In this document: one piece after another, positions 28,745 through 37,069 of the stretch
Numbering within the stretch: the stretch's first letter is position 1
How the letters are laid out: each line of letters starts with the position of its first letter
NCBI RefSeq assembly: GCF_902506165.1
Contig: NZ_LR733817.1
Coordinates: 124,001-188,000 of the forward strand
DNA length: 64,000 nucleotides
Source of the DNA: Bosea sp. 29B
GTDB taxonomy: Bacteria > Pseudomonadota > Alphaproteobacteria > Rhizobiales > Beijerinckiaceae
Direction: 5' to 3'
The notes under the pieces: model-generated
The model's input: only the letters and a program-made list of their open reading frames with translations
Database searches by the model: none
What the model was told of the DNA's origin: nothing
Translations under genes and position numbers: made by a program

Positions 28745-29497
28745 ATGGACACCTCCACCATCCTGACCCTCGCCCTCGGCGCCGCTCTTGCCGGCTTCGT
28801 GCAGGGCCTCTCCGGCTTCGCCTTCAGCCTCGTCGCCATGTCGGTCTGGGCCTGGACGCTCGATCCCAAGCTTGCCGCGGTCATGGCTGTGTTCGGCGGG
28901 CTGACCGGCCAGACCATCGCGGCCGTGACGGTGCGCCGCGGCTTCGATTTCGCCCGGCTCTGGCCTTTCCTGCTCGGTGGCCTTGCCGGTATCCCGGTCG
29001 GCGTCCTGCTGTTGCCGCTGGTCGAGCCCAATCTGTTCAAGGCCGGACTCGGCATCCTCTTGGCCGTCTGGTGTCCGATTATGCTGTTCGCCCCGCATCT
29101 GCCGCCGGTCCGCTTCGGCGGGCGTCTGGCCGACGGCGCGATCGGGCTCGGCGGCGGCATCATGGGCGGCTTCGGCGGTTTCACCGGCGTCCTGCCGACG
29201 CTGTGGTGCTCACTTCGCCGGATGGACAAAGATACGCAGCGCTCCATCGTCCAGAACTTCAACCTGACCATGCTCGCCGCGACCATGCTCGGCTATGTCC
29301 TGGCAGGGAACGTCACGCGCGCGATGTGGCCGGCCTTCGCCATCGTCGCGCCGGCGATGCTGATCCCCTCGCTGCTCGGCGGAAAGCTCTATATCGGCAT
29401 CAGCGAGCAGGCCTTCCGCCGCATCGTGCTGACCTTGCTGACGCTGTCGGGCATCGCACTGCTGGCCTCGTCCCTGCCGCGCCTGCTCGGCGTCTGA
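28745..29497 (+). CDS. TauE/SafE family anion permease
   Basis: A 250-residue membrane protein with about eight helices and the two glycine-rich repeat loops typical of TauE/SafE (VQGLSGFAFSLVAM near the N terminus, GGGIMGGFGGFTGVLPT in the middle). The family moves sulfite, sulfoacetate or similar small anions. Nothing nearby tells the substrate. ATG 28745 puts the first helix at the N terminus; an upstream ATG would add an odd polar leader. Confidence 0.87.
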   Translation: MDTSTILTLALGAALAGFVQGLSGFAFSLVAMSVWAWTLDPKLAAVMAVFGGLTGQTIAAVTVRRGFDFARLWPFLLGGLAGIPVGVLLLPLVEPNLFKAGLGILLAVWCPIMLFAPHLPPVRFGGRLADGAIGLGGGIMGGFGGFTGVLPTLWCSLRRMDKDTQRSIVQNFNLTMLAATMLGYVLAGNVTRAMWPAFAIVAPAMLIPSLLGGKLYIGISEQAFRRIVLTLLTLSGIALLASSLPRLLGV

Positions 29498-29593
29498 CAG
29501 GACGGAACTCTCTCCCACCCAAGCAGGTTATCGATGACGGGCCCGTCCTGACGGGCTAGCCTGCCGCCTCGATCCGACTGACGAGACCGACCA

Positions 29594-30373
29594 ATGCCGC
29601 GTTTTGCCGCCAATCTCTCGATGATGTTCAACGAGTGGGAATTCCTCGACCGCTTCAAGGCGGCAGCCGAGGCCGGATTCGAATCGGTCGAGTTCCTGTT
29701 CCCCTATGAGCACGCGCCGGAGAAGGTCGGCCTGGCGCTTGCCGGCGGCGAACTCGAGCAGGCGCTGTTCAACCTGCCACCCGGCGACTGGGCCAAGGGC
29801 GAGCGCGGCATGGCCGCCCTGCCCGGTCGCGAGGAGGAGTTCCGGGCTGGCGTCGAGACGGCGCTGGCCTATGTCCACGAGACCGGGGTCAAGCGCCTGC
29901 ACATGATGGCCGGCCTCACCGATCCGAACGATCCCGCAGCCCAGACGGCCTATCGCGCCTCGCTCGCCTATGCCGCCGACAAGCTGGCCGAACACGGCAT
30001 CGACCTCCTGCTCGAGCCGATCAACGGCAAGGACATGCCGGGCTATTTCCTCAACGATTTCGACCAGGCTGCGGCCTATGTCCGCGAATCCGGCCGGCCG
30101 AACGTCAAGCTGCAGTTCGACATGTATCATTGCGAGCTGATCCACGGCGATGTCGGGGCAAGGCTGGAAGCGCTCTACCCGCTGGTCGGCCATGTCCAGA
30201 TCGCCAATGCCGAGGGCCGGCACGAGCCGGACGGCACGCGGCCCGACTATCCCGCGCTGTTCGCCCAGCTCGATTCGCTCGGCTATCCCGGCTTCGTCGG
30301 CTGCGAGTATCGTCCCCGTGCCGGCACGCTCGAAGGCCTCGGCTGGTTCTCGCCCTGGAAGAAGCACGCGTGA
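29594..30373 (+). CDS. hyi: Hydroxypyruvate isomerase family TIM-barrel protein
   Basis: A 259-residue xylose-isomerase-like barrel close to Hyi/OtnI. FAANLSMMF at the start, LLEPINGKDMPGYF with a catalytic Glu, LQFDMYHCELIHGD, ANAEGRHEPDGT, and GCEYRP with a second Glu are the family motifs. It interconverts hydroxypyruvate and tartronate semialdehyde, or a 2-oxo-tetronate; the exact substrate is not certain. It is coupled to glk by a four-base overlap. Confidence 0.87.
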   Translation: MPRFAANLSMMFNEWEFLDRFKAAAEAGFESVEFLFPYEHAPEKVGLALAGGELEQALFNLPPGDWAKGERGMAALPGREEEFRAGVETALAYVHETGVKRLHMMAGLTDPNDPAAQTAYRASLAYAADKLAEHGIDLLLEPINGKDMPGYFLNDFDQAAAYVRESGRPNVKLQFDMYHCELIHGDVGARLEALYPLVGHVQIANAEGRHEPDGTRPDYPALFAQLDSLGYPGFVGCEYRPRAGTLEGLGWFSPWKKHA

Positions 30374-31374
30374 GCGGCCCCCGCTTCCCCCATCCGGTTC
30401 TCGTCGCCGATATCGGCGGCACCAATTGCCGGCTCTCGCTGGTGCCGACCCCCGGCGCCCTGCATGAGCCGCTGGCCCGGATCAGCACAGGTGCACATCC
30501 GACGCCCGAGGCGGCGCTGGGCTCGGTGCTGTCGACGCTGACGGTAAAGCCGCGCTCGGCCATCCTCGCCGTCGCCGGCCCGCTGGATGGGCGCAAGGCC
30601 CAGCTCACCAATGCCAGCTGGTATTTCGACGGGCCGGAGCTCGGCCGCGCGCTCGGCTTCGAGCAGGGCTTGCTGGTCAATGATTTCGAGGCGATCGCCG
30701 CTTCGCTGGCCGTGCTCAGGGACCGCGATCTGTTCAATCTCGTCCGCGGCCAGCCGGAACCCGAGGGCCCGCGCCTCGTGCTCGGCCCCGGCACCGGCTT
30801 CGGCGCTGCCGCCCTCTTGCGGCGCGGCGACACCGGCATGCTGGTGCCGACCGAATGCGGCCATATCGGCATCGGCCCGGAGGATCCGACCGAGGTGAAG
30901 CTCTGGCCGGCGCTGGCCGAGGGCATCCCGCGCGTCACGATCGAGGAATTGCTCAGCGGCAGCGGCCTCATCCGCTTCCATCGCGCGGTGATGCGCCAGT
31001 CCGACGTCGCCGAGCCCGATGTCAGCGCCGCCGACGTGAGCGCGCTGGCGCTAGACGGCAATCCCGGCGCACTGATGGCCGTGATCTGCTTCTGGCGGCT
31101 GCTGGCCCGCGTCGCCGGCGATCTCGCGCTCGGCTTCAAGGCGACGGGCGGCGTCTACCTGGCAGGCGGAATCGCGCCGCGCATCCTGCCGCTCGCCGAC
31201 AAGGCGACGATCCACGCTGTCTTCGCCGGCAAGCCGCCGGTCGAGGATCTCGCCGCCCGCTTCGCGCTCAACGTCATCACTGCCGATGATCCCGCCGAAC
31301 AGGGACTCGCCGCCATCGCCGCAGCTTCCGGCCGCTTCGGCCTCGACGATCCCGCGCGCTTGTGGTTTGCCTGA
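30370..31374 (+). CDS. glk: Glucokinase
   Basis: ATP-dependent glucose 6-kinase of the bacterial Glk (hexokinase-fold) type, 334 residues. LVADIGGTNCRLSLV is the phosphate-1 loop, LVLGPGTGFGAAAL the second, and PTECGHIGIGP supplies the sugar-binding Glu-Cys-Gly-His site. It begins with GTG overlapping the hyi stop (GTGA), so both are translated together. The pairing with hyi is unusual for glucose use and hints at a shared sugar-acid route. Confidence 0.9.
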   Translation: MSGPRFPHPVLVADIGGTNCRLSLVPTPGALHEPLARISTGAHPTPEAALGSVLSTLTVKPRSAILAVAGPLDGRKAQLTNASWYFDGPELGRALGFEQGLLVNDFEAIAASLAVLRDRDLFNLVRGQPEPEGPRLVLGPGTGFGAAALLRRGDTGMLVPTECGHIGIGPEDPTEVKLWPALAEGIPRVTIEELLSGSGLIRFHRAVMRQSDVAEPDVSAADVSALALDGNPGALMAVICFWRLLARVAGDLALGFKATGGVYLAGGIAPRILPLADKATIHAVFAGKPPVEDLAARFALNVITADDPAEQGLAAIAAASGRFGLDDPARLWFA

Positions 31375-31419
31375 GCGCTCCCGCGCTCACCCGCCCCTAT
31401 TCGAAGACGATTCCCAGCC

Positions 31420-32466
31420 TTGCCCCAGCTCTACGGCATCCAGGTCCTGCGCGCGCTCGCGGCGCTGATGGTCGCGGTCCATCACGTCCAGGCCGATGCC
31501 GGCTTTCTCGCGGCCAGGGCCGGCACCGCCTTCACGCCCTCGCATGCCTTGCCCTGGAGTGCGGGCGTCGACCTGTTCTTCGTCATCTCCGGCTTCATCA
31601 TGGTGCATTCCTCGGCGGGGTTGTTCGGCAAGCCGGACGGAGCGCACCTGTTCATCGCCCGGCGCATCGCCCGGATCGTGCCGCTCTACTGGGCCGCGAC
31701 CACGCTCTTCCTCGTCGTGCTTCTCGCCTCGCCCGCGCTGCTCAATTCCGGCGCGCCGAATCTCCAGCAGATCGCCGCCTCCTATCTGTTCTGGCCAACG
31801 GCGAATGCGGCGGGCGAGCTGCAGCCGGTCTATTCGCTCGGCTGGACGCTGAACTACGAGATGCTGTTCTACGTCCTGTTTGGCGCAGCGCTGCTCGCGC
31901 CGGGGCGGCTGGTCGTGCCGCTCGTGACTGTGGCGCTCGCCGGGCTGGTCGGAGCGCAGGCTCTGGCCGGACCGCTCGTCCTGCCCTTCAGCTTCTGGGG
32001 CCAGCCGATCGTGCTCGAGTTCGCCGCGGGCATGGCGGTCGGCCTGCTCCGGCAGAACGGCCTCAGGCTCGATGGCCGCCTGCGCTGGCTGATGGCGGCA
32101 GCAGGCATCGCCCTCTTCGTGCTCGCCTCTGGCGATGGCTGGGCCCAGACCTCCTGGGGCGCGCTTGCCCTGCGCGGTCCCGGTGCGCTGCTCCTCGTCG
32201 CAGCCGCGGCCTGCGGACGCAACGTCACCGCCCCGTCGGCGCTGGTGCGCTCGCTCGCACTGCTCGGTGACGCCTCCTATGCGCTCTACCTCGTCCACCC
32301 CTTTGCGATGCGGGCACTGCGCGAAGTCTTCGCCCGTCTCGCACCGAGCGCGACAGGCTTCTTTATCGTGCTTGCGCTGGTGGCAGCCGTGCTCGCGGCG
32401 CTCGCGGTCTACCAATGGTTCGAGCGGCCGATGACGAAGGCGGTACGGCGGGCGTTGCGGGCTTAG
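31420..32466 (+). CDS. Acyltransferase 3 family membrane protein (OafA-like)
   Basis: A 348-residue integral membrane acyltransferase with about ten helices. The N terminus LYGIQVLRALAALMVAVHHV has the conserved Arg and His of the family; DLFFVISGFIM and ARRIARIVPLYW are the other signatures. It probably O-acetylates a surface or periplasmic polysaccharide. The start is TTG at 31420; no ATG lies close by. A large palindrome follows the stop. Confidence 0.88.
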   Translation: MPQLYGIQVLRALAALMVAVHHVQADAGFLAARAGTAFTPSHALPWSAGVDLFFVISGFIMVHSSAGLFGKPDGAHLFIARRIARIVPLYWAATTLFLVVLLASPALLNSGAPNLQQIAASYLFWPTANAAGELQPVYSLGWTLNYEMLFYVLFGAALLAPGRLVVPLVTVALAGLVGAQALAGPLVLPFSFWGQPIVLEFAAGMAVGLLRQNGLRLDGRLRWLMAAAGIALFVLASGDGWAQTSWGALALRGPGALLLVAAAACGRNVTAPSALVRSLALLGDASYALYLVHPFAMRALREVFARLAPSATGFFIVLALVAAVLAALAVYQWFERPMTKAVRRALRA

Positions 32467-32485
32467 GTCATTCGAACCTCCCAAA

Positions 32486-32600
32486 GCCCTCATCCTGAGG
32501 AGCCGCGCAGCGGCGTCTCGAAGGATGCTCCAGGAGGCTCCGGAACCAGCTGGACCATCCTTCGAGACGCGGACTGACGTCCGCTCCTCAGGATGAGGGC
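32486..32600. repeat. Nested palindrome, 115 bases
   Basis: Outer arms of 18 bases (32486-32503 and 32583-32600) match perfectly as an inverted repeat, and inner arms of 14 bases (32514-32527 and 32556-32569) are also perfect. The gap lies between convergent genes. The arms have the look of the palindromic units scattered in Bradyrhizobium-like genomes. Confidence 0.8.
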
Positions 32601-32626
32601 TGAGGGGGATATTGGGCTCGATCGCC

Positions 32627-32983
32627 CTACTTCTTCAACCGCATCCCCTTCAGCGACTGCCCGACCACGCCACCATCGCGCCGGCGCTCCGGCCGCTTGG
32701 CGACGATCGTCTCGACATGCTGTTCCTGCGGGAAATAGCCGCGCTCCAGCACTTCGAGCGTATATTCCTCATAGGTGAGACCGAGCGCCTCGGCTCGCTC
32801 CTGCCGCCTGAGCGTGATCTCGCGCGGCTTCTTCCAGGCCTTGCGATGGGCGAAGCGCCAGTCGAAAGTGCGGCCGATCTCGCCTTTATCGGTCGCCGGC
32901 TTGCGCTTCTTCTCCTCGAGCGGCGGGCCACCATTGTCGCCGATGCGGGCGGTTCTGGGCTTGCGCAGGGCCGGCTGTCTCAT
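32627..32983 (-). CDS. Basic hypothetical protein with IGDNGGP motif
   Basis: A 118-residue, strongly basic protein. The N terminus has RTARIGDNGGPPLEEKKRK, a short motif seen in many small alphaproteobacterial proteins; a middle FDWRFAHRKAWKKPREI and a C-terminal ERGYFPQEQHVETIVAKRPE follow. No membrane helix or enzyme motif. Charge suggests nucleic-acid contact, which is only a guess. Overlapping perfect palindromes lie seven bases before its ATG, so it may be under tight, perhaps self-made, control. Confidence 0.68.
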   Translation of the reverse strand: MRQPALRKPRTARIGDNGGPPLEEKKRKPATDKGEIGRTFDWRFAHRKAWKKPREITLRRQERAEALGLTYEEYTLEVLERGYFPQEQHVETIVAKRPERRRDGGVVGQSLKGMRLKK

Positions 32984-32989
32984 GGCTCT

Positions 32990-33021
32990 TATCTCATATG
33001 AGATACAAAACGTATCTCATA
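32990..33021. promoter_or_regulatory. Overlapping palindromes, candidate operator
   Basis: A 16-base perfect palindrome (TATCTCATATGAGATA, 32990-33005) shares its right half with a second inverted repeat (TATGAGATAC 32997-33006 and GTATCTCATA 33012-33021, five-base gap). This gives three copies of one half-site in 32 AT-rich bases inside GC-rich DNA. It lies seven bases before the ATG of the basic hypothetical gene. Confidence 0.6.
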
Positions 33022-33078
33022 GTGGATCAAGCTTGGTCGCGCTGCAAGGCCCGGCATGGTGACAGGCGGGCCGCCGCA

Positions 33079-33180
33079 ATAGATCGCCGCGCGTCCGACA
33101 GGACGCGGTAACGGCGATCTATCGATTTGGTTTCGCATCGGGTTCTTCCGAAAAGTGGTTTCCACTTTTCGGCCCGATGC
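33079..33180 (+). promoter_or_regulatory. Two large hairpins in the leader of the ABC-F gene
   Basis: Hairpin one: arms 33079-33089 and 33112-33122 (11 bases) enclosing a seven-base stem 33090-33096/33101-33107. Hairpin two: arms 33135-33142/33173-33180 enclosing an 11-base stem 33148-33158/33162-33172 with a TTT loop. The second ends 15 bases before the ATG. It could be an attenuator, or simply dispersed palindromic repeats; the sequence of the second hairpin looks like a repeat common in this order. Confidence 0.55.
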
Positions 33181-33195
33181 GATATCCCGCCCGCC

Positions 33196-35007
33196 ATGGC
33201 TCCTTTGCTCCACCTTCGCGACGTCGCGCTCACCTTCGGCGGCCAACCCTTGCTGGAGGGCGCGGAAATCGCTGTCTCGGCCGGCGAGCGGGTCTGCCTG
33301 GTCGGCCGCAACGGCTCCGGCAAGTCGACCCTGCTCAAGATCGTGGCCGGCATCGTCGAGCCCGACAGCGCCGAACGGTTCGTCCAGCCGGGCGCGACCA
33401 TCCGCTATCTGCCCCAGGAGCCCGACTTCTCCGGCTACAAGACCTCGCTCGCCTATGTCGAGGCGGGCCTGGGTCCCGGCGACGACGCCTATCGCGCGCA
33501 GTACCTGATCGAGGAACTGGGCCTGACGGGCGAGGAAGACCCCGCCAGCATGTCGGGCGGCGAATCACGCCGCGCCGCGCTTGCCCGCGTGCTCGCGCCC
33601 GAGCCCGATATCCTCTTGCTCGACGAGCCGACCAACCATCTCGACCTGCCGGTGATCGAATGGCTCGAGCAGGAGCTGAAATCCCTGCGCTCGGCCATGG
33701 TGCTGATCAGCCATGACCGCCGCTTCCTGAGCTCGCTCTCGCGCGCCACGATCTGGCTCGACCGCGGCGTCACCCGGCGCGTCGAGCGCGGCTTCGGCGA
33801 GTTCGAGGCCTGGCGCGACGAGGTGCTGGCGCAGGAGGAACTCGACCGGCACAAGCTCGACCGCAAGATCGCCCGCGAGGAGGACTGGCTGCGCTATGGC
33901 GTCAGTGCCCGGCGCACCCGCAATCAGCGCCGGCTCGGCGAACTGCATGGCCTGCGCGAGCAGCGCCGTACCGCCCGTCACGCCGTCGGCTCCGTCCGGC
34001 TCGAAGCGAGCGAGGCACAGGCCTCCGGCAAGCTGGTGATCGAGGCCGTCGACATCGCCAAGGCCTATGACGGCCGGCCGGTGGTCAAGGATTTCTCGCT
34101 GCGCGTCGCCCGCGGCGACTGCATCGGCATCGTCGGTCCCAACGGCGCCGGCAAGACGACGCTGATCAACCTGCTCACCGGCGCGCTGAAGCCCGATTCA
34201 GGCAAGGTCAAGCTCGGCGCCACCCTCGAAATGGTGACGCTCGACCAGCGTCGCGAAAGCCTCGACCCGGCGACTCCGCTTGGCGACGCGCTGACTGGCG
34301 GCGGCTCGGACCAGGTCATGGTCGGCGGCACGCCGCGCCATGTCATCAGCTACATGAAGGACTTCCTGTTCCAGCCGATCCAGCGCGGCACCGCGGTCGG
34401 CGCGCTTTCCGGCGGCGAACGTGGCCGGCTGATGCTGGCGCGCGCCCTCGCCAAGCCCTCCAACCTGCTGGTGCTCGACGAACCGACCAACGATCTCGAC
34501 ATCGAGACGCTCGACCTCCTGCAGGAATTGCTCGCCGACTATGGCGGCACCGTCCTGCTGGTCAGCCATGACCGCGACTTCCTGGACCGGGTTGTCTCCT
34601 CGACCCTAATCTCGGATGGCGACGGCGTCTGGACCGAGTTCGCCGGCGGCTATTCCGACATGCTGGCCCAGCGCGGCCGTGGCGTCGGAGCCAAGGCACG
34701 GGCCGTTCCGATGAAGGGATCGGCAACGGCGTCAGCGACGCCCGCTCCAACAGCCAGTACCGCTGCTGCGAAGCGCAAGCTCTCCTTCAACGAGCAGCAT
34801 GCGCTGAAGACCCTGCCGCAGCAGCTCGAGAAGCTGCAGGCCGAAGCCGGCAAGCTCAATACGGCGCTGGCCGGCGACCTCTACACCCGCGATCCAAAAC
34901 TCTTCGCCAAGGCGACGGCGAGGCTCGACGAGGTCACGCGCGAGATCGCGCAGACCGAGGAGCGCTGGCTCGAGCTGGAAATGCTGCGCGAGGAGATCGA
35001 GGCCTGA
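33196..35007 (+). CDS. ABC-F family ATPase, Uup-like
   Basis: A soluble protein of 603 residues with two tandem ABC ATPase domains and no membrane part. Walker A sites are GRNGSGKST (about 37-45) and GPNGAGKTT; signatures are MSGGESRRAAL and LSGGERGRLML; both Walker B motifs (LLLDEPTNHLD, LVLDEPTNDLD) are intact. A C-terminal coiled coil (LSFNEQHALKTLPQQLEKLQ and following) is typical of Uup. ABC-F proteins act on ribosomes or branched DNA. ATG 33196 follows two large hairpins. Confidence 0.92.
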   Translation: MAPLLHLRDVALTFGGQPLLEGAEIAVSAGERVCLVGRNGSGKSTLLKIVAGIVEPDSAERFVQPGATIRYLPQEPDFSGYKTSLAYVEAGLGPGDDAYRAQYLIEELGLTGEEDPASMSGGESRRAALARVLAPEPDILLLDEPTNHLDLPVIEWLEQELKSLRSAMVLISHDRRFLSSLSRATIWLDRGVTRRVERGFGEFEAWRDEVLAQEELDRHKLDRKIAREEDWLRYGVSARRTRNQRRLGELHGLREQRRTARHAVGSVRLEASEAQASGKLVIEAVDIAKAYDGRPVVKDFSLRVARGDCIGIVGPNGAGKTTLINLLTGALKPDSGKVKLGATLEMVTLDQRRESLDPATPLGDALTGGGSDQVMVGGTPRHVISYMKDFLFQPIQRGTAVGALSGGERGRLMLARALAKPSNLLVLDEPTNDLDIETLDLLQELLADYGGTVLLVSHDRDFLDRVVSSTLISDGDGVWTEFAGGYSDMLAQRGRGVGAKARAVPMKGSATASATPAPTASTAAAKRKLSFNEQHALKTLPQQLEKLQAEAGKLNTALAGDLYTRDPKLFAKATARLDEVTREIAQTEERWLELEMLREEIEA

Positions 35008-35011
35008 GACA

Positions 35012-35118
35012 GGCGTCATGCTCGGGCTTGACCCGAGCATCTCAGGCCGAGAGAGGCCCGGTCAGCGCCTTCTCGCCACGAGTTTCTCGGGTCTGCGCTT
35101 CGCTCCGCCCGAGAATGG
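35012..35118. repeat. Intergenic repeat, copy A (upstream of SDR gene)
   Basis: A composite unit. It opens with a perfect hairpin (35018-35026/35032-35040, five-base loop), is followed by a variable middle, and ends with an inverted element around TCTCGGG and CCCGAGA that brackets GCGCTTCGCTCCG. The same order and strand recur at 35980-36089, so the SDR gene lies between two direct copies. Confidence 0.75.
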
Positions 35119-35227
35119 CGCACACACCCCATACAATTCCGCTATCCGGCCAATCGCGAAAGCGTATTTATCTCGGCCGTCAAATCGCCCCACAGTCACT
35201 CGGCAAAATGCTTTCCGAGGGAACACC

Positions 35228-35974
35228 ATGAGACTCAAGGGCAAGACGGCGCTGATCACCGGCGCGGCGCAGGGCTTTGGCCTCGGCATCGCCGAGACCT
35301 TCGTGCGCGAGGGCGCACGGGTCGCGGTGCTCGACATCAACGGCGACAAGGCCCGTGAGGCCGCCAAGGCGATCGGCCGCAAGGCCTTCGCCGTCGCCTG
35401 CGATGTCGGCAAGGCCAAGAGCGTCGATGCTGCAGTGGCCAAGGTGATCAAGCGCTTCGAGCGGCTCGACATCGTCGTCAACAATGCCGGCATCAGCCAT
35501 CGCAACCAGCCGATGCTGGATGTCACCGAGGCCGAGTTCGACCGCGTCTTCGACGTCAACGTGAAGTCGATCTTCCTGATGGCCAGGGCGACGGTGCCGC
35601 ATTTCCGCGAGCATGGTGGCGGCGTCATCCTCAATATCGGCTCGACCGCCGGCGTGCGCCCTCGCCCGGGCCTGACCTGGTACAACGGCTCGAAGGGCGC
35701 CGCGAACCTGCTCTCCAAATCGATGGCGGTCGAACTCGCGCCGGACAGGATTCGCGTCAACGCCATCGCCCCTGTCGCCGGCGAGACGCCGTTGCTCGCG
35801 ACCTTCATGGGCGAAGACACGCCGGAGAAGCGCAAGGCCTTCACCGCGACGATTCCCTGGGGCCGTTTCTCGACGCCGCAGGACATCGCCAACGCCGCGC
35901 TGTTCCTGTGCTCGGACGAGTCCGAAATGGTCACCGGCTCGATCCTGGCGGTCGACGGCGGCCGCTGCGTTTAA
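35228..35974 (+). CDS. Short-chain dehydrogenase/reductase
   Basis: A classical SDR of 248 residues. The cofactor site is ALITGAAQGFGLGIAETF (about 9-26), with Asp40 region VLDINGD suggesting NAD preference. NNAGIS marks the core, and the catalytic set is Ser (IGSTAG), Tyr and Lys (YNGSKG). The C terminus VTGSILAVDGGRCV is typical. It is flanked by direct repeats and has no operon partner. Substrate unknown; an acyl-reductase-like or sugar-alcohol role is possible. Confidence 0.9.
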   Translation: MRLKGKTALITGAAQGFGLGIAETFVREGARVAVLDINGDKAREAAKAIGRKAFAVACDVGKAKSVDAAVAKVIKRFERLDIVVNNAGISHRNQPMLDVTEAEFDRVFDVNVKSIFLMARATVPHFREHGGGVILNIGSTAGVRPRPGLTWYNGSKGAANLLSKSMAVELAPDRIRVNAIAPVAGETPLLATFMGEDTPEKRKAFTATIPWGRFSTPQDIANAALFLCSDESEMVTGSILAVDGGRCV

Positions 35975-35979
35975 GAAGC

Positions 35980-36089
35980 GCGTCATGCTCGGGCTTGACC
36001 CGAGTATCTCTCGCTGGAGGAGGCTCCGCTCAGCGCCTTCTCATCCTGAGATTCTCGGGTCCACGCTTCGCTCCGCCCGAGAATGACGG
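35980..36089. repeat. Intergenic repeat, copy B (downstream of SDR gene)
   Basis: Second copy of the unit at 35012-35118, in the same orientation. Its hairpin (35984-36006) differs from copy A by one base in the right arm, and the terminal GCTTCGCTCCGCCCGAGAATG block matches copy A closely while the middle has diverged. Confidence 0.75.
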
Positions 36090-36989
36090 CTAGACCAGCC
36101 CTCCGCCCGTCAGCGGCATCGACTGCAGCAACTTGACCGTGCCGTCGAGATCGAAGGCACGGCGCTCCAGGCTGATGCGAGGGGCCGTCGGCGGCCCTTC
36201 GATGCGCAGCAGGTGCCAGCAGGCGAGTTCGGCATGACCGCCGCGCAGGCCGATTGAGGCCGAAGGCACGCCGACGATCGGCACGTCATGATCGAGGCCA
36301 GGTCGCCAGGCCAGCGAGAAGCGGTGGTTATGGCCGTGCAGGACGAGCTCCGCCCCCACCCGGCGCAGCATCGCCTCGAAGGCGTCGGCATCGACCAGCT
36401 CGCGCGTACGCCGCGCGCCGCCGACATAGGGCGGATGGTGGATCAGTACCACGCGGATCAGCCCATCGGCCTTGGCTTGCGCCAGCAGCTTCTCGGTGAC
36501 GGCGATCTGAGCCGAGCCGACGCGCCCGGTCGCCATCAGCGGCATGGTCGGAATGCCGGTGTTCATCCCGATCAGCGCGACCGGCCCGCGCTGGCGATAC
36601 CAGGGATAGCCGGCTTCTCCGCCATCGCTGGCACACCAAGGCGCAAGCTCACGCGCCAGCGCCGACAGTGACGAGCGCGCATAGCAATCGTGATTGCCCG
36701 GCACGAAGCTGACCGCGTCGCGCGGGCCGAGCGTATCGAGGAAGGAGAGCGCCGTCTTGAACTCGGTCGGCAGGCCGATATGCGAGACATCGCCGGTGCA
36801 GGCGATGTGGTCGGGCTTCTGCGCCAGGATGTCGGCGACGATCAGCCCGAGGATTTCCATGTCATGGGCATGGCGCCGCTTGCGTCGCCAGTTGACATAT
36901 CCGGTCGCACGCTTGCCGATCAGCTCGCGCAGCGAGAACTTGGTCAGCGGCCCCAGATGCGGGTCGGAGAGATGCGCGAGCGTGAACAC
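36090..36989 (-). CDS. Calcineurin-like metallophosphoesterase
   Basis: A 299-residue phosphoesterase with the full metal-site series: LSDPHLG (near 7-13), CTGDVSH, PGNHDCY, IHHPPY and HGHNH. The family hydrolyses phosphodiesters or monoesters with two metal ions. An insert after the first motif (KRATGYVNWRRKRRHAHD) is typical of a Hyphomicrobiales subgroup. It may be a cyclic-nucleotide or lipid phosphoesterase; the sequence does not decide. It is single. Confidence 0.9.
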   Translation of the reverse strand: MFTLAHLSDPHLGPLTKFSLRELIGKRATGYVNWRRKRRHAHDMEILGLIVADILAQKPDHIACTGDVSHIGLPTEFKTALSFLDTLGPRDAVSFVPGNHDCYARSSLSALARELAPWCASDGGEAGYPWYRQRGPVALIGMNTGIPTMPLMATGRVGSAQIAVTEKLLAQAKADGLIRVVLIHHPPYVGGARRTRELVDADAFEAMLRRVGAELVLHGHNHRFSLAWRPGLDHDVPIVGVPSASIGLRGGHAELACWHLLRIEGPPTAPRISLERRAFDLDGTVKLLQSMPLTGGGLV

Positions 36990-37069
36990 ACTCCAGCGCT
37001 TGCATTCAACGCCCGCGCCCCGTCAAGCGCGACGGTGGCGGCGGGCGAAGATGACGCAGCCTGAAAGGC

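Noticed and set aside
35018..35040. Hairpin after the ABC-F gene as a rho-independent terminator
   Set aside because: The stem is perfect but no T-run follows on either strand; it fits better as part of the repeated intergenic unit.
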